This document shows positions 26,573-40,441 of a stretch of 64,000 nt of DNA, in pieces. Below the pieces are notes generated by a model that worked only from the letters and a program-made list of their open reading frames with translations, made no database searches and had not been told where the DNA came from. Location: the NCBI GenBank assembly GCA_037577475.1, contig CM075204.1, positions 8,542,855-8,606,854 of the forward strand, in the 5' to 3' direction. Origin of the DNA: Chaunax sp. Z400 (Eukaryota > Chordata > Actinopteri > Lophiiformes > Chaunacidae). Each line of letters starts with the position of its first letter. Position 1 is the first letter of the stretch. Position numbers and translations under genes: made by a program.

Positions 26573-28059
26573 TTAGCACATTTCCTGTTTATGTTCCCGT
26601 CTGCGTTCAAGGAACAGTACAGTCACCTTGCTGCTGAGTTCATGCCAGGATGTTACCTGTGTTTACAGACGTGTCTCCTCAAACTGAGAGTCATACCAAG
26701 ACACCTTTGTGGCTGTAAAATGTGCAATATCTGATTTACGTTTGCCAAAATGTACACACTGGTTAAAAAAAAAACATTGCCTAAAGGTGATTTTTTTTTA
26801 TTATTATTATTTATTTATTTTTATTGTGAAATTAGCTCTTTTAAAAATACTGGGCCTGATTGGCTGTCAGCAGCATCATCCCTGTCACCAGTGATGCCCT
26901 TCCAGTTTAGATTCTGCCAAAGTGAGTCCAGCTGGTATGTGTTATTTGAGTTGCACTACCTACACATTGTAACAGCGGTAGGAAATGCTTGACATCATGT
27001 TGCAAACCTGGAAATCAATTTGTCGAACCCACTGGATGATCCACATCTAACAATTAGAACAAGCTGTGTAGATTTTAGCGTCAGAATGCAGAGAGTAGAT
27101 TTTGTTTTTATCACTATAAATATATTATAACATGTGGTTTGGACTTTTGTAGTCTTTGAGTTTTGCCATTGGCAGCAAAAACTCTATTTAAATCTGTTTT
27201 TACATTCTCTCTCCTACAGAGGTCGTCAATTCCCTTCATATCAGCTCATACAAACCCGGAGGAAACTGGGGAGACATTGGTTTTCCTTCCGGTCACATGG
27301 TTGTCTGACTCATTCATCTGTGTAGTCAGTGGCAGTGAGTCATGCTGGGAACCTTTCCATACTGGTTTACATATTTGGGTAGTTTTTGTTTTTCTTTTCA
27401 GCCTGTATGAGCTCAGAGCTCAGAGTTCAGAGGAAAGGTTCTCTGTTCAGATCACATGGCATTATGAATTTAACAGGACACTCTGATCCCAACGCAGACA
27501 GACTACAGACAGATTAACCATAACTGCCTCTCTAGACGCACAGACACACACATACACACAAATGACTGGGGCCACAGATAACATGTTGGCCTACAGGCTA
27601 ATGTGCTGGTACAGTAGACAGTGTGATTATCTGACAGAACAGAGGAGCAGGTTCTCTCTGCATCTATATCTATCCAGCTGCAGAGTCATAGAACGTCCAG
27701 CTGTGAAGTCACTGTACTACAACACAAACTTTACATAAAACATTACACTTCATGCAATCTTTACTGCTTTGTGTAGTTTGTCATGATGGGAACAGAAACT
27801 TTTATACTAGTACAGTTTCAACTAGAATGAGCCCACACCTCCACCAAGGCACGACAGTTCTCCAGCTATTATCTGAGAGCTAAATTACGTTGAAAAAAAA
27901 AGAAAAGAAAACAACATTTCTGCCAATATATATCAGAAAATGTCTGCATCTTTCTGTAATGAAGCAAACAACTCATCAGGCTTTTTGCTTGGCATGCAAA
28001 TAAACAACTAACACAACCTGTGTCTAAGAATATATGTCAGATGTTCCAGTTATGATCTG
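26573..28059. other. Gene-free stretch
   Basis: No gene recognised. The 107-codon plus frame at 27163-27486 shows no family signature. Confidence 0.4.
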
Positions 28060-28370
28060 GATCTGCATCAAACTGTGCATCATTATCGCCCATAACAGTT
28101 TCCATAAGCATGATTTTCTTGGGGGAAATTGGATTATTACTTTTCAAGATAGTCATGAATCTTTAAAAAAAAAAAAAAAAAAAAAAAAGCCTGGATCTGG
28201 ATCCTGATCCCCCAACATTGATTGGATTTATCCTTGATGATATATCTCACAATGTTAAGGAAAGCTGCAAAAAAAAATCCTGTATCTGCCCCTTTATTAT
28301 GATCTGCACCAATATTTAATTCTGGTATTCTTGGTTCATGGTTGACTCATCAGTCCAAACTCTCATGTAT
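28060..28370 (-). repeat. Reverse-orientation MITE-like remnant with poly-A interruption
   Basis: The reverse complement shows the 'gatccagatcc' and 'agtaatccaattt' type blocks seen in other members of the window's MITE-like family. A pure A run at about 28165-28188 interrupts it. Strongly diverged. Confidence 0.4.
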
Positions 28371-28564
28371 TTATCACACGCACCAACCTGCAGTCATCCC
28401 ACACAGCAGATTGACTACCACATACCACAATGGGAGGACCATCATTGGCTAAAGTGGCAGCTTCCAAATATTAAGAATCATCACTCTCACCACAGAAAAA
28501 CAGTCTAAAATGTTACACACGGAATAATAGTAAATAACTAATAATAAACCAGATGACAGAGGCC

Positions 28565-29070
28565 ATGTTGATCAATATAAAGGAAGCTTTATTTTGCAAT
28601 TCATATGCTTCTGTCTGCCATGTCAAATAAACTGAAGACATCAGTTTGTTATGAAGCCTCTTTCATGGCTAGATATGAACTCACAGCAGTACAGAGCAGT
28701 GTTTGTTTTATCAGTGTGGACAAGTCCCTTACACAGCGTTTACAGCATCTACAGCGGTTACAGCATCTACGTTTCCGCTGAAACCAGAGTGACGACATGT
28801 TTGAGAGTTGAGCGGAAATTTGATTGAACTGTCAGGAAATCACAGACGACACACAGGTTTGTTCCTCTGACCACACTTCTCTCAGTGCTCTCAGCAGCCA
28901 AGGCTTTGGCTCTCACGGGTGATGTTGAAACACCTATAAACTGTAGGTGACTCTGAGCGACATGATGGAGAGCACGTGTGCCATGAGGTCCAGAGTTACG
29001 TAGCTGTGAACAGCGTGGTAAAGCAGCCGTGTCAGAGTACGATGTAAAGAATGTCGTAGTCTGACAGAAA
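28565..29070 (-). other. Possible 3'-terminal exon, unassigned
   Basis: On the minus strand a good acceptor 'cttttttctgtcag' (end near 29061) is followed by open sequence. One frame is open for about 97 codons to a TAG near 28767, and a second for about 40 codons with the block SYVTLDLMAHVLSIMSLRV. An AATAAA hexamer lies downstream at about 28590 ('gcaaaataaagc'). Acceptor, open frame and polyadenylation signal in the right order suggest a terminal exon, but I recognise neither peptide and find no upstream exons. A retrocopied or dead exon is equally possible. Confidence 0.22.
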
Positions 29071-32000
29071 AAGAAATATAAGTAATAGCACAAAAATGAA
29101 TAAAAATGCATATTTTTTAATTTGCATGTCATTGATGTAGTTTTTTTTTAATCTGCTTTAAATACCACAATTAGAAAAAAAAATATTTTTAAAGAGTTTT
29201 TAAAAAATCTCTAATAAATTTGCAAATTTATCAAAATTACGGATTACACACACAGCGGTCTTGAGTTGATTTAGGAATTTATAATCAGAAAAGGCTGCAC
29301 ATTTCTACCTGGGTTGCCAGAAACAGTAGTTTTCAATGTAGGGTCCTGGGACCCCACCCCCCGGGGTTCCTTTAGGGGGTTCCAAACGGTCTGTAGAAGA
29401 AAAAAAAAGAAAATAATTTATTTTGACTATAATTCCATCCATAAGTAACACAATAACAGGATGTATGACTGTTTTGGTCATGGTTTCATTGACTTTCTGA
29501 TATAAAACATAACATAAAAAACATAGAAGCTAAATTTGTATCAGATGGGGACCTTCTGTGAAGCTACAGGCCCTTGAAGTGAAAAACTTTTGGAACCACT
29601 GTTCTGAGAGACATTTAAGACCTTTGCTACGGCACTGTAATGTTGCACAGCATAAAGAATTAAAGCTTAATGAGAGATTTATACGATGGCTTCACTGCAT
29701 GCTGTACTTAATGCTTTGTATAGAGATCAGTGTTATGTTAGTGGGCCATGCATCCTGAGGGTTAAGAGGATATGCAGCAGCTAAGAGCAGATAATGTCAC
29801 GATACGTTCTTCGCCTGCTCTGCACAGCACTTGGATGGATTAATTGTTAACTGCAGAGGCACTCTCTCCAAACTACCAGTATGTTATTGATAAAGGTATA
29901 TTTGTACCACCAAATTAACTAAATACAATAATTAACTGGACACAGGATATGTCTCTGTTGCATAGGGATGGAATTAAAACCATTATTTCATATGTAGAAA
30001 GTTTGGCTTTCAAAGACAAAAGTCGTTTAGATTTTAAATGCTATGGACTGCTGAGTTGAAATGGTTGAAGCAGAGATGATAGAGAGCAGGTTTGCAAAGG
30101 ATCCTGGGTAAAAAAGCTTCAAGCTGGCCTGCAGCTGTGAGGTCAGAGGATCAGAGAGGTTAAAGGTTTCCTTGGAAAGAGCCACCTGCTGTGATTTTGA
30201 AGGAGCCCGAACTCACAGCACTGCAGCTACAATTAGATTTAGCTTTGGTTGTTGGTATTTGTGGGATCTTGGCGATTATAAAATCACTCCAAAAAAAAAA
30301 GACAACTGTGTCAGTCTGGCCTCAAAGTCTGTAAAAGAAGGTGCAACGCAGGGACTCAAACAAATGCTTCCATGCTATTTTCAGTGTTTACATTTTTTCT
30401 CAAATGAAAGAACAGAAAATAGTTATGATGATAAATTGGGGAGAAAAAAACCCAGAAACAGGGAAGATAAGTGGCTGTGAACTGAACAAGGTCACACTGA
30501 GTGTAAACTGAGGTTTCTAAATGAATTGCGTTTGCTGAAATGTTGTCTTGCAACACGGGGAACTTGGTTATGCAACTAGAGACATTCAGTATTGTCAGTC
30601 TGTCACAAACTGCATAATCAGAATCATCTCTGGGCATCAAATCTGATTTTGTGTAGGGTCAGAGTTTCTGAGGATGCGTTGTGACTGAGAACAATACAAC
30701 TCTTTTGTAATGAATCTGATTCATTTGGGGATTTGCGCCTTCTGACGCTCACAGTGACAACAGTACTGGGGGTCAAGTGAGGTATCAGGTATTGTCGTGT
30801 CAGACATGAGAAATTCAACCTTACAAGTGTTTGGGACAATACAAAGCATTTCTGACCCTGACCCGGTTCTGTTACTGACTCCTCCTCAAACTATTTACAA
30901 GCCCTGTGAAAGAAAGTGAAGACAAGTTTAGCGAATGGAATTTCAAAATCCAATTACGGCAATCTTAAAATCAAGGAAGTTGATTGCCGTGATTCAATAT
31001 TTCCTACGTGTGTCAAGACAAGGGTTTAAATCTCAGAGGTGAAGATTAAGAACTGGTGACCTCGGGGTCAGCGGTCAGTTCTTCAGTCAGTGCTTGGTTT
31101 TCCTGTCCAGTCTCAGCTGGAGCACTATACTGTATGTATGAGCCCTACCAGGAATGTTAAAGGAGTGACCCCTGGACACACACAGCTTGAACTTCCTGTT
31201 GCTCTACAGTTGCATAAGATCATTAACTAAAAGCCTGAGGTGTACACAGCCTTTGTTTGTACACAGAACCACCGAGGGGCACAGTTGGCTCCATGGGTGC
31301 TTTGGACCTGTGACATAAGCCGGTCTCCTCACCCTAAGGCGCTGCTCCCCCTCCACAGTATTCATTGGTTGGGTTAGAAGAAAGGTTTGGCAGCTAACGC
31401 CACGGTGCAGGTTTGGGTTATGATGATTTTTGATGGGAAAAGGGCCAAATGTCACCAGCAAAACAAAGTGCAAGCAATAAATTAGAAAATGAGGAAGCTG
31501 TGGTCGATTGCATAAGAGGAAATGTGAAAAAGATGGCCAAGTTGTGACTTAATAGGACTTTCTAATACAAGTTCATGTAGTATTGAATATGTGCATGTTC
31601 CATAAACACATGTAAATACATGTAAAGTTGATATAGTTTGATTAGAAAACTGCTAATAAGATATTTTAAGCTGATTTCGGAAGAAATCTTGACGTTTTTA
31701 CCTTGTGGAATTCAAATTTTACATTTTACCTTTGCAGGGGTTTGATTTCACTGTAATCACTTTTTTTTTTTAACTGCACTTTCATACTTTAATACCTGGT
31801 TGTGACATTGTTATTTCCTTTTCAGTGTTGAACCTTCCTATCAATGTAATCTATGGACTTGGCCTCCTCCTCCTGCATTTTGCCATTGGAAACAGCACAC
31901 ATTCACACACAGATACAAACACAATTGCTGGAGGCCATTAGAAATCAATGAACTCTTGGTGCACTGAAGAAACATCACTGTGTCCCTCTGGTGCACCAAG

Positions 32001-33904
32001 AGGCGGATTCAGTTCATTTCGGTGTTTTTCCTCTCACTGAGCACACAGAGTCCTGTGCAGTCATACATTATGTTTAGTCTACTCTCTCTATGACTCACAG
32101 ACTGGACCATCTAAAGATCCTTTTAGGGCAGGTGGTTCTTTCCCAGTATCTCTACTCGTACTATAATTTTGTGAAAAGCACCAGAGACAAATATGCAGAC
32201 AACAATATCTTTAGTTTGTCTTAGAGACAGTTTACTGCTGCATACATTAAATTAGTAATGAGAACGTGTGCAGAGTGCAGCACGGAGGAGGTTAAGGCTG
32301 GGCTATAAGGTTAAAGGCCATCAATACTTTTATATGAAAACCACAATCAAATATTTAGAGGCAGTGGAATATTTGTCATGCAACCAGCAACTGTACTTTC
32401 AACTATGGAAACTTTCCCCACGATATAATCTCATTGTTTCGGTTACACCTCATCATGCTCGGAAAATACACAGGAGCAGCAGGAGGTGCTCAGGACACTG
32501 CTTCCTCTCTCTGAGCCTTTGTATTGTGATATTAGCCCATAAAGATGCTGGTCCTGGTTTGAATCAATGGGATCAGGGTCTGCATGCAGTGGCTGCCCAG
32601 TTGGAAAGCTGTATTTTTAAGTTCTAGGCTCAAGTTGAAGTAGTTCTCCTTCTTCGCTACCAATAGGCATTGGAGAAAACAACACAATTTTAAATAAAAG
32701 GATACAGTGAAGGTGACAGGGGGTCTCTCATAGTGACAACCTCTCACATAATTATCACCCAACTGCAGTTCCCATTTGCCTTTTAGCATTTTCCAGACCA
32801 TCGTTTTGGTTTTATGGCCTGCAAAGGTTTTGATATTATTTCCTATGTAAGTCACAGCAGGCATCTATTTCCAACAAAAAGCACCCACTGTACACATTTA
32901 CACATGAAAGTAGCAACCTGCTTGTTAACATAGCAGACACGTATGTAATTCAGACACTAGTGCACTGAGTTGGTGTCTCATTTTGCCTGGCTTATGTTTA
33001 AAACGTGCACATTCTTGTTCCGTGGTCAGGTTAGCGATAATAAATATGCAACATCCAGCTGGACTTCCAAAATAAATGTGTCTGAGCCCCTTTTCAGCTG
33101 ACGGTCACAGTTTGATAAAGGAAACAAAACTACGTGGTGTTCAGGAAAAAGTCACGATGTGATGTAAGTTAATTATCTCACATAAAATAAGTCAACGTTA
33201 ACTTTTAGTTTCACATGGCACAAGAATGTCTTAGTGGTGAAAGTCCTGGGTTTGACCCATCCATCCACCCTCACCACCTTGATAAGCAGATTAATACTAA
33301 TAATAAGAATAATGAGATTATTTATTCTTGCCTCCAGAGCTTCTTTTTTTTCTTTAGCCTTAACCACACTACTTGCAACCCAGCACTCAAAATAATGTTG
33401 TAAACTATTTCCTATGAAAAATAGCTGCTCAGAAAAAAAAACAGGATGACATCACACACTAATTCATGTGAGAATATATTTTGGCTCCCAGTGTCAATTT
33501 CTCAGTTTTGGATTTTACACTCTGCAGAGATTGCATTAATTTCTCATTACGTATTTGAGGGGGGGGGGGAATGCAATAACATGTTTTTACGGCCAGACAA
33601 AATGTTTACACATGTCAGAAGTTGAATTTAAGTCATCGAAAGTCATTTTTGGCAAGGTGTCATAAATGAATCCACCCAATGAGGTTCAAATGAGGTTATT
33701 TCTACCTCTGCGAAATGTGTGTGTGCAGATTATTACCATGCATTTTGAAACTCTGCATGTTGACACCATCTTGTCTCTGTTCTGACTTCACTGTGGGGAA
33801 AACAGATGTTCCTTATCAGTATTCTCTTCCCACCAATGGCACTTCTCCATTTGCTCTCTCTGTCATACTAGCACTACGTGAGCCACATCACTCTCTGTTA
33901 TTGA
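29071..33904. other. Gene-free stretch
   Basis: No gene recognised on either strand. Around 29310-29420, 'gggtcctgggacccc' and 'ggggttccttta' resemble an end of a common fish transposon derivative. The longest frame (32268-32627, plus) shows no domain and no codon periodicity by eye. Confidence 0.45.
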
Positions 33905-34255
33905 CAAAGAGGGTAGAAGAAAAGGAGGGGGATAAGGAGGAGAAAACTGAAGAGAGGGGGAGAAGGAGGAGGAATGAGACCAGATTAGCTCAGGTGGACG
34001 TGACTTTGCTCATGCTGAATGGGCATCCTTGTTTCCTCTGTCTTTCCTCTCCACGGCATTTGTCCCATCTCACAACTTTTTCCGCACATTTTCTCTCCTC
34101 TTCTTTCCCTTCTCCTTTCCTCATGCCTCCTATCTTCTCCCCTTTCCCTGATCTTCCTCTCTTTATTTTTTCTAATCTGTCCTTGTGTTTTATAGACTTC
34201 CCTCCTATCCTCTTTCCTGCATCTTCCCCTCTTCTCCTCTCCTCTCTGTCCTATG
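33905..34255. repeat. Polypurine block followed by polypyrimidine block
   Basis: Plus-strand bases 33905-33985 are mostly A and G; about 34030-34255 are mostly C and T. Because the two blocks are nearly complementary in composition they could fold back or form triplex-type structures. They also explain long frames on both strands here, including a 191-codon plus frame rich in Ser, Leu, Pro and Phe that I do not accept as a gene. Confidence 0.7.
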
Positions 34256-35285
34256 GTTTCCATGTCTGCAGCTCAGAACTATCCCATTAGTGCGCTATAA
34301 CCCATTAACTTAATGAGGAATTAGAAAGACTGGTATTACAGGAAGTGACACTGTTGTCTAACAACGTCAAGAGCAGCCACCCTTGTCAGTTTGAGCCCAA
34401 AGGGAATGATGCTAATTCGTCTACTTCCAGGACAGCTGGCAACTAAATCTGATCTATCTGCTTGCTGATCACCGCAGTCGTCCTCAGAGACAGCTTTGGG
34501 TGTTGGATCTGGACACGGAGGCATTGACAGATCACACCATGAGGATATCTGCTGCATTGTGACTGAGCTGTTTCCTCTACAGTTGGATGGTGAATAGCAG
34601 CAGCAGCAGCAGCCTCTGCAACTTTGTGCCATAAGGCAACAAAGTGTTCTGCAATACATGATGCAACATTTAAGGGCACAAATCATAGTAAACAGTTACT
34701 AACTTAATTGTGCTAAAATTCCAACTTTATAACAGAATTGTAATTTTCCATTGCACCGAGGCCTCTGCTCTTAAATTAGCTATGTTTTATTTAAAACTCC
34801 TTCTGGCTACGCCGTCCTGGACTCCCTGCCGTGCGAAGCACATTCCATGTAACCACAACTTCCTTCCCAGCCAGAGACCTTTGTCAGGTCTCATACTTTG
34901 TGATACAGGCTGCAATCCCAACAGCATATCTGATTCTCCTACATTAGTACAAGCTTCAAATCCCTGTGCAGAAAAAGGCTGTGGCCTTCTAAACCTCCTC
35001 CTGCAGGAACCCAGAGATATGATTTAAAATGTATTTGAGCAAGTCTGTATTAGAAATTATGCTCTGGGTTTAACAGTCTTGAAGGTAGCAGAAGGGTCGG
35101 AGTCTCGAGTTGGAGGTTCACAGAATGTGGTGCATCTGTGGTGCTTGTGTACCTGCATGAAATGAGACCGAGCCCTAAGACCTGGCTGGATCTTGTATTG
35201 CATCAGGTACTGTGGTAGTCATCCTTCCTACAGTCTGCTCAGCTCTGTCACCTCATAACTCCTGGACTATTAGTGTAATCTGTGT
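34256..35285. other. Gene-free stretch
   Basis: No gene recognised. A short (agc)n run at about 34597-34612 makes a Cys/Ala run on the minus strand. Confidence 0.4.
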
Positions 35286-35600
35286 TTAATGGCCCCACTG
35301 ACTTTGTATGCTATTGCGCCAACCTCTAAAATTCATCTTGGGCTCTGTCTGAATACACCACAAATCACAATCACATGGATCATCTGCAACATAGAGATGA
35401 GTGTCATCCACGTAGAAGTGGAGACTGATGCGACAGAGAGGGACAAAAAGAGAGAATAAGTAGAATAATATGGGTAGTTTGTGGACTGAGTACAGATCCT
35501 CAAGGAAAACCATAAAGTATATGGAGATAATCTGGTATCTACGTATATCTCCAAGCTGCGTAACAGTGCCTCACATCTCTTCGCTTTAATATCCATCTAG
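35286..35600 (-). pseudogene. Dead LINE reverse transcriptase fragment
   Basis: On the minus strand the peptide ISLHFYVDDTHLYVAD (frame 35286-35513) matches the catalytic YxDDT motif region of fish LINE reverse transcriptases, which usually read FHCYADDTQLY. Flanking conserved blocks are in other frames or lost and stops interrupt the reading, so this is a decayed fragment of an L2/CR1/Rex1-type element. Confidence 0.7.
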
Positions 35601-38274
35601 ACGTCACATCTCCAGCACACTGTGTGGGGTTTGTTTGTTTTTTATTCTAAATGTTTCGTGACTTCCTGTCAGCTGCACACACATTAAACAAACCCACAAG
35701 CTTTCACTTTCAAACGTGGAAACACAGACCGCCCGTGTGGAACCAACCTATTTACTTATTAGCATTTCAAACATTACAAAAACAACTGTATTTGTTAAAG
35801 GTGAATGACATTTAATAGTGTGAGGGTTTTTTTTACATGATGACGTTAAAAGGAGAGCTCTACAAGAAATATTCCTATTCTTGTTTTTGTGCTCCATTAT
35901 TTGCATAGAATTAAAATATTATTAAACCACAGGGTGGAAAAAAGCTATCAGTTCAATTCAATGAGGATGACTCACTTCGGTAAAATGATATTATGATTAA
36001 ACAATGCAGAGGATCTGGTAAAAGGTTTGCTTCAGCACCGGTGTAATCAGGGATAACACATGGTCTATTTAATCTGCTGGGTTCCATTCAAGGCCCACTG
36101 AATGACTTATCCTGTCCATTCAGCGCAAAATCTCCCCATCAATGGCTTCTGCACAAAGTGGGAGGGATGAGTTCTCACTCCACCACACAAAGAATGGAGT
36201 CAATGCATTCTTCACAAAACAGAAATAAAAAACTTGAGCATGTACATATACTTTTTAGAATTCTCTCTGTTTTTTAGATGATCAAATAATCCTAATATAC
36301 CACATTCATTTTAAGATATAAAAACTTGATTGTTAAGAAAATAAATATACATTATTATTATTCATTATTGAAATCAACTATTCCTGGAAAAATATCAACT
36401 ATAAATTAAATTAGATGAAATCGAGGTTCTCAAAAACTGCGTTTCTAGTTTAAACCGGTGCGGTCCTTTGGGAGGCAAAGACCGGCAGTGTCTCCGGGAA
36501 GTGGGAGGTTATCTCCTAAACTCGTGAAGGAGTTTTCCACCGTGGCCCAGTAAACTTCCACTCACGTGCTTTACAGGAATGTGTGACATTAATGTGTCCC
36601 GCCAGGGAAAGCAGGCGTGTTTGACAAAGACTGTGTGCACATGTGATTATGAGTATTGATAATCCAGCAGTCATAAAGACATAAATGTGTGTTTACCGGT
36701 GATGCAATGCAGATACAAAGGTATTTATCTATAAAGGCCAGCAGTTCTTTCTTTTTTAGACCTTATTTGTATTGGTATAATATATTTATATATAGGCCTA
36801 TTATATATATTTGTATTGTTAGCCATTATGTTCTTCATGTAACTTTTTTCATGTATTCTTAATGTGGCGTTCAGGTGTTACCTATTTTTTATTATTATTA
36901 TTATTATTATTTGGTGTCCATATGGGCCAAAGAGTTTATGTTTGGGTGTATGTGTGTGCGCATGGCTGGACGTGTGTGTATATTGTGTACTCTATGTGGA
37001 GGGTACAAGAAGACAAGATTATTCTGAGCTCATGTGGGACACATGACCGGCTAATAACACAAGGGCTAAGCAGGTAGAGGAGGACGAGCTGCAGCTGAGT
37101 CATGGTAAGGGAGCGATAGAAATAGAGAGACATGACGTCAGTCACCTGGTGATGTGTGGATCAGTCTGTGAAATAATGTGTGTAGCTGCTGGCAAAATGT
37201 TGTCCATGTTGGAGAGAGGCACTGGGTTCTTGGTGGACTGCAGACTTGACCCCACTGGGTTTTCTTTCTCCTTCTTCGTGCACCTTCACCCCGAGTGATT
37301 TGCGTGATTGAGAGCGCTCACAGTTCTCCATCAGTACAGTATTAGGAGGCTATTTGTGGAGCTGCTGGCTTAGCACCGCCTGCTATAACAAGCCCACGAA
37401 CTATCCGTATGCCTGACACAGCAATCATCTCTCCCACAGAGATTAAACACTCAAACACACCAGCGTAGCCACCAGTATCAACACCTGACCACTTTTAGGC
37501 TGAGCGCAACATTTCCAGTAGTTGGACAGCAGAGACATTTTTTTATTAATTCAGTTCACGAGAGGAACAGAAGGAAGATAAAAACAAGTACGTGTCAATG
37601 ATAGCGATACGTGACACAAACGCTCTGCGTATTTATAGAAGGACCCCTGCATGTGAATGTGGTCCAATATGAATGGCAAAAATATTCAAAGTTAGAATGC
37701 AAAGCAGGTTTTAGTTCCAGTGACGCTGTGAGTGCTGAGAGGGTAAGCCTGTCCGGAGTCACATACACACACACATATGTGGTGAACGTAAATGTGAATG
37801 TAAAAGTCTCATCAGTAAAAGTGATGGGAAGAGGTGAAAATGTCTCCAAAGAGTGACCTTGTATATTTAAGCTTCTTGCTTTATCTTTAAACACAGCAAA
37901 GTGTCAGCTAGTGATCATGATAATGACAGGTAGAGCTGACTACATACATTGGTGCTGACACTAAGTAAACTTTTCCATATATCTTGATCAAATGGTTCCT
38001 GAGCTTTTTTCAACTTTGACTGAATAAATGATGCTGGCCCCTGACTGACATCAGCGCACTATTAGCAGAATACCTACAGGGTTATAAACAGCAAACCAGG
38101 TTTATTCCTGTGGTTCAGACGCCAAACAACACGGGCAGCTGGTAACTTAGTTCTATTTCTCATTCACATATGTTCCTGTAACTTGAGGATCCATCTTCCA
38201 CATTACTCCAATTAAATAAGATTTTATTTTTCTCTACATTTGGGGTTGCTTGAAAACTAGATGGATGATTTTTA
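35601..38274. other. Gene-free stretch
   Basis: No gene recognised. A (tta)n run lies at about 36890-36911. A short imperfect hairpin 'cggtcctttg...caaagaccg' lies at about 36460-36483. Confidence 0.4.
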
Positions 38275-38720
38275 CCTCTGTTTTCACCCGGGCCTGTTGG
38301 TTTGTTGGTTTGTCAGCAGGATTACACAAAAACTATTGAATAGATTTCCATTAAACTTAGTGGGAGCATGTGTCCTGGTCCAGAATAGACCCGATTAAAT
38401 TTTGGTACGGATCTGAAAAAGGGGAGGATAGGGAATTTTTTTTAAACTTTCTTTAACATTGCATGATCTGACATTTTTCAACATATTCTCTGGTACTAAT
38501 GCATGGATCTCTATGGAAAACAGCAGGCATATATAGGGGGGTGATGTCTATGAGTGTGTGCAGTTTGGTGCAGATCCAGATATAAATCCAGATCCAGGCT
38601 TTTACAGATCCAGTATCCTTACCTTATGGTTAGAGGGTTATGAGTATGGATTGTTTGAATTAAAGGGGACTGTTGGGCCTTGGCAGAGGTGTACATGCTC
38701 CTTGAGTGCCATTCTAGTTC
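38275..38720 (+). mobile_element. MITE-like non-autonomous element, copy near 38 kb
   Basis: Starts 'tttacctctgttttcaccc', has 'ttggtttgtcagcaggatta' and 'aatagatttccattaaactt', and ends 'ggccttggcagaggtgtaca' then 'gtgccattctagtt'. Colinear with the copies at 22505 and 41420. The internal part contains the repeated 'cagatccagatataaatcca' motif. Confidence 0.75.
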
Positions 38721-39089
38721 ATTACATAGTCAAACCTTCAGCATGCTAGAAGGTCAGTAACACAACACCAACAAGGTGTGTTGAAATTTTACAAGTGATC
38801 CTTGCCAAACATTTTTTACTGTGTCCTGATAAGTGCTGCCTTAAACACATCACTACTATAATAATAAACCCATGTTGTTCTAAATGTTGTTGGAGAGAGA
38901 GGGCAATCCACTCTGGTGCAATTTCACAGCAATGTCCTTAATGATCAGCAGTGTGTGACTAATGGATTTTATGAATGAGTGAGATAGTAAAAGCAGGCCT
39001 GCCAAACATCCTGTGCACACTCCAGATTAGCTCCATAAATGGAAACACAAAGCCTGGCCGTGATGACAAAAAGCAAACAACAACCTGCG

Positions 39090-40441
39090 TGTTTTTCCCA
39101 GAGTCAATTTATTGGTCCAGCAGATGAGAATCAACTGTATGACATACTGTCCTCGTATGCATAGGACTTTGATTAATACAAAGTGCATTTGATCCAAGCA
39201 ATCATCCATGACTACATAAAAATAAATATTATAATAAAACAGTTTTTTTACAAAAAAACACATTCCAAAGATTCTCAAGCAAACACGTTAGCAAAAGTTT
39301 TAATGAGAGGTGAGCCGCAACGTCTTTCTCAACTGATCATGCCTTCCTTTCAGTCCCAACACACCAGTACAAAAACACTTAAATACACATTTTGACTGAA
39401 AGACTCCCATGAGGTTGTCTCTTCGAGTCGTCCCCTTGTTATATGTACACTAACATTTACAAAGATATTATTAACAGCTCGCATTGTTGTAATAAAAAAT
39501 AGAAGTGCTTACATTTGTGCGTAGCAGACAAAGACAGCAAAACGGAATCAAGGGAAATAAAGTTGGAGATTAAGTTTTCCCCGTCAGTGGAGGGAAATGA
39601 TCAGCAGGTACTGTATCGCTACAACTAAACATGGTGAAAATAAATATTCAGACTGTCAGAAGTAATACACTGAAAATGATATGTGGAGTTATTAGGTGAC
39701 ACGTGGTGCCTCTCCTCGAACAAGGGCAGGCTCGAAAAACAAGCACTACAGGCACTCTATGAACACAGACAGACAAAAGTACAGATTTATCCCCAGTGTG
39801 CAAAATAACAGCTGATTTTGCAGCTCGTCAGTCAATTAAATTATGACACTCTTTAAGAAAAACATGTATATGAAAAAGACCAGTGCTTCCAGAGAAGTGC
39901 CAACGAGTTTACAATGTAAACTTAATATCCTTTCTTTTTTTTTTTATTATATATGTGCGACCATAAGATGAAAAAGGATGGAGTGGAAGTTTTCTTGAGG
40001 CATGAGGGAAGGTCTCTCTTTCCCAGAGAGCCATCCATCTGAGCTGTGAGACGTAGGAGGAAGAAATGTGGATTGAAACGATTCACAGTTTGCCTCTTTC
40101 AGTCTGAATAAATTATAGATGTGGTGAAACACTGACTCATCAGTCTGAGAGAGAAATTTAATGACTATGAGTCTCGCTCTGAAATAAATATCTTTTAACA
40201 TAAATATCTAATAGGATTGGAATTAAATAACCATAATCCTTTTTGAACGATAAAATAACTTGTGTCCTTAGCTGACAAAAAAAAAAAAAAAAACGATACA
40301 TTTACATCCTTCACGTTTGACAGAGTTGAGAAATGTTGCCTTTTAAAAAAAAAAAACTTTCCCTCTCGTTTCATGTTATCGTGTTCTGTGAGTGTTTGTC
40401 AGCGATCCACTTTGTGAGCCATGTGACACTTTGGTGTAATC
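39090..40441 (-). other. pfkfb3: pfkfb3 3' UTR with AU-rich elements
   Basis: Downstream of the pfkfb3 stop (40442-40444) the minus strand runs without a frame to an AATAAA hexamer at 39108-39113, so the 3' UTR is about 1.35 kb. At least eight AUUUA pentamers occur in the transcript sense (plus-strand taaat near 39223, 39380, 39641, 39837, 40109, 40185, 40201 and 40224). AU-rich instability elements are a known property of mammalian inducible PFKFB3 mRNA; their role here is inferred. Confidence 0.7.

Noticed and set aside
32268..32627. 119-codon plus-strand frame
   Set aside because: No recognisable domain, no promoter or polyadenylation context, and an overlapping minus frame of similar length.
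33715..34290. 191-codon plus-strand open frame, the longest in the window
   Set aside because: It spans a purine-rich then pyrimidine-rich tract, is low complexity (Ser/Leu/Pro/Phe), has an overlapping open frame on the other strand and no domain.
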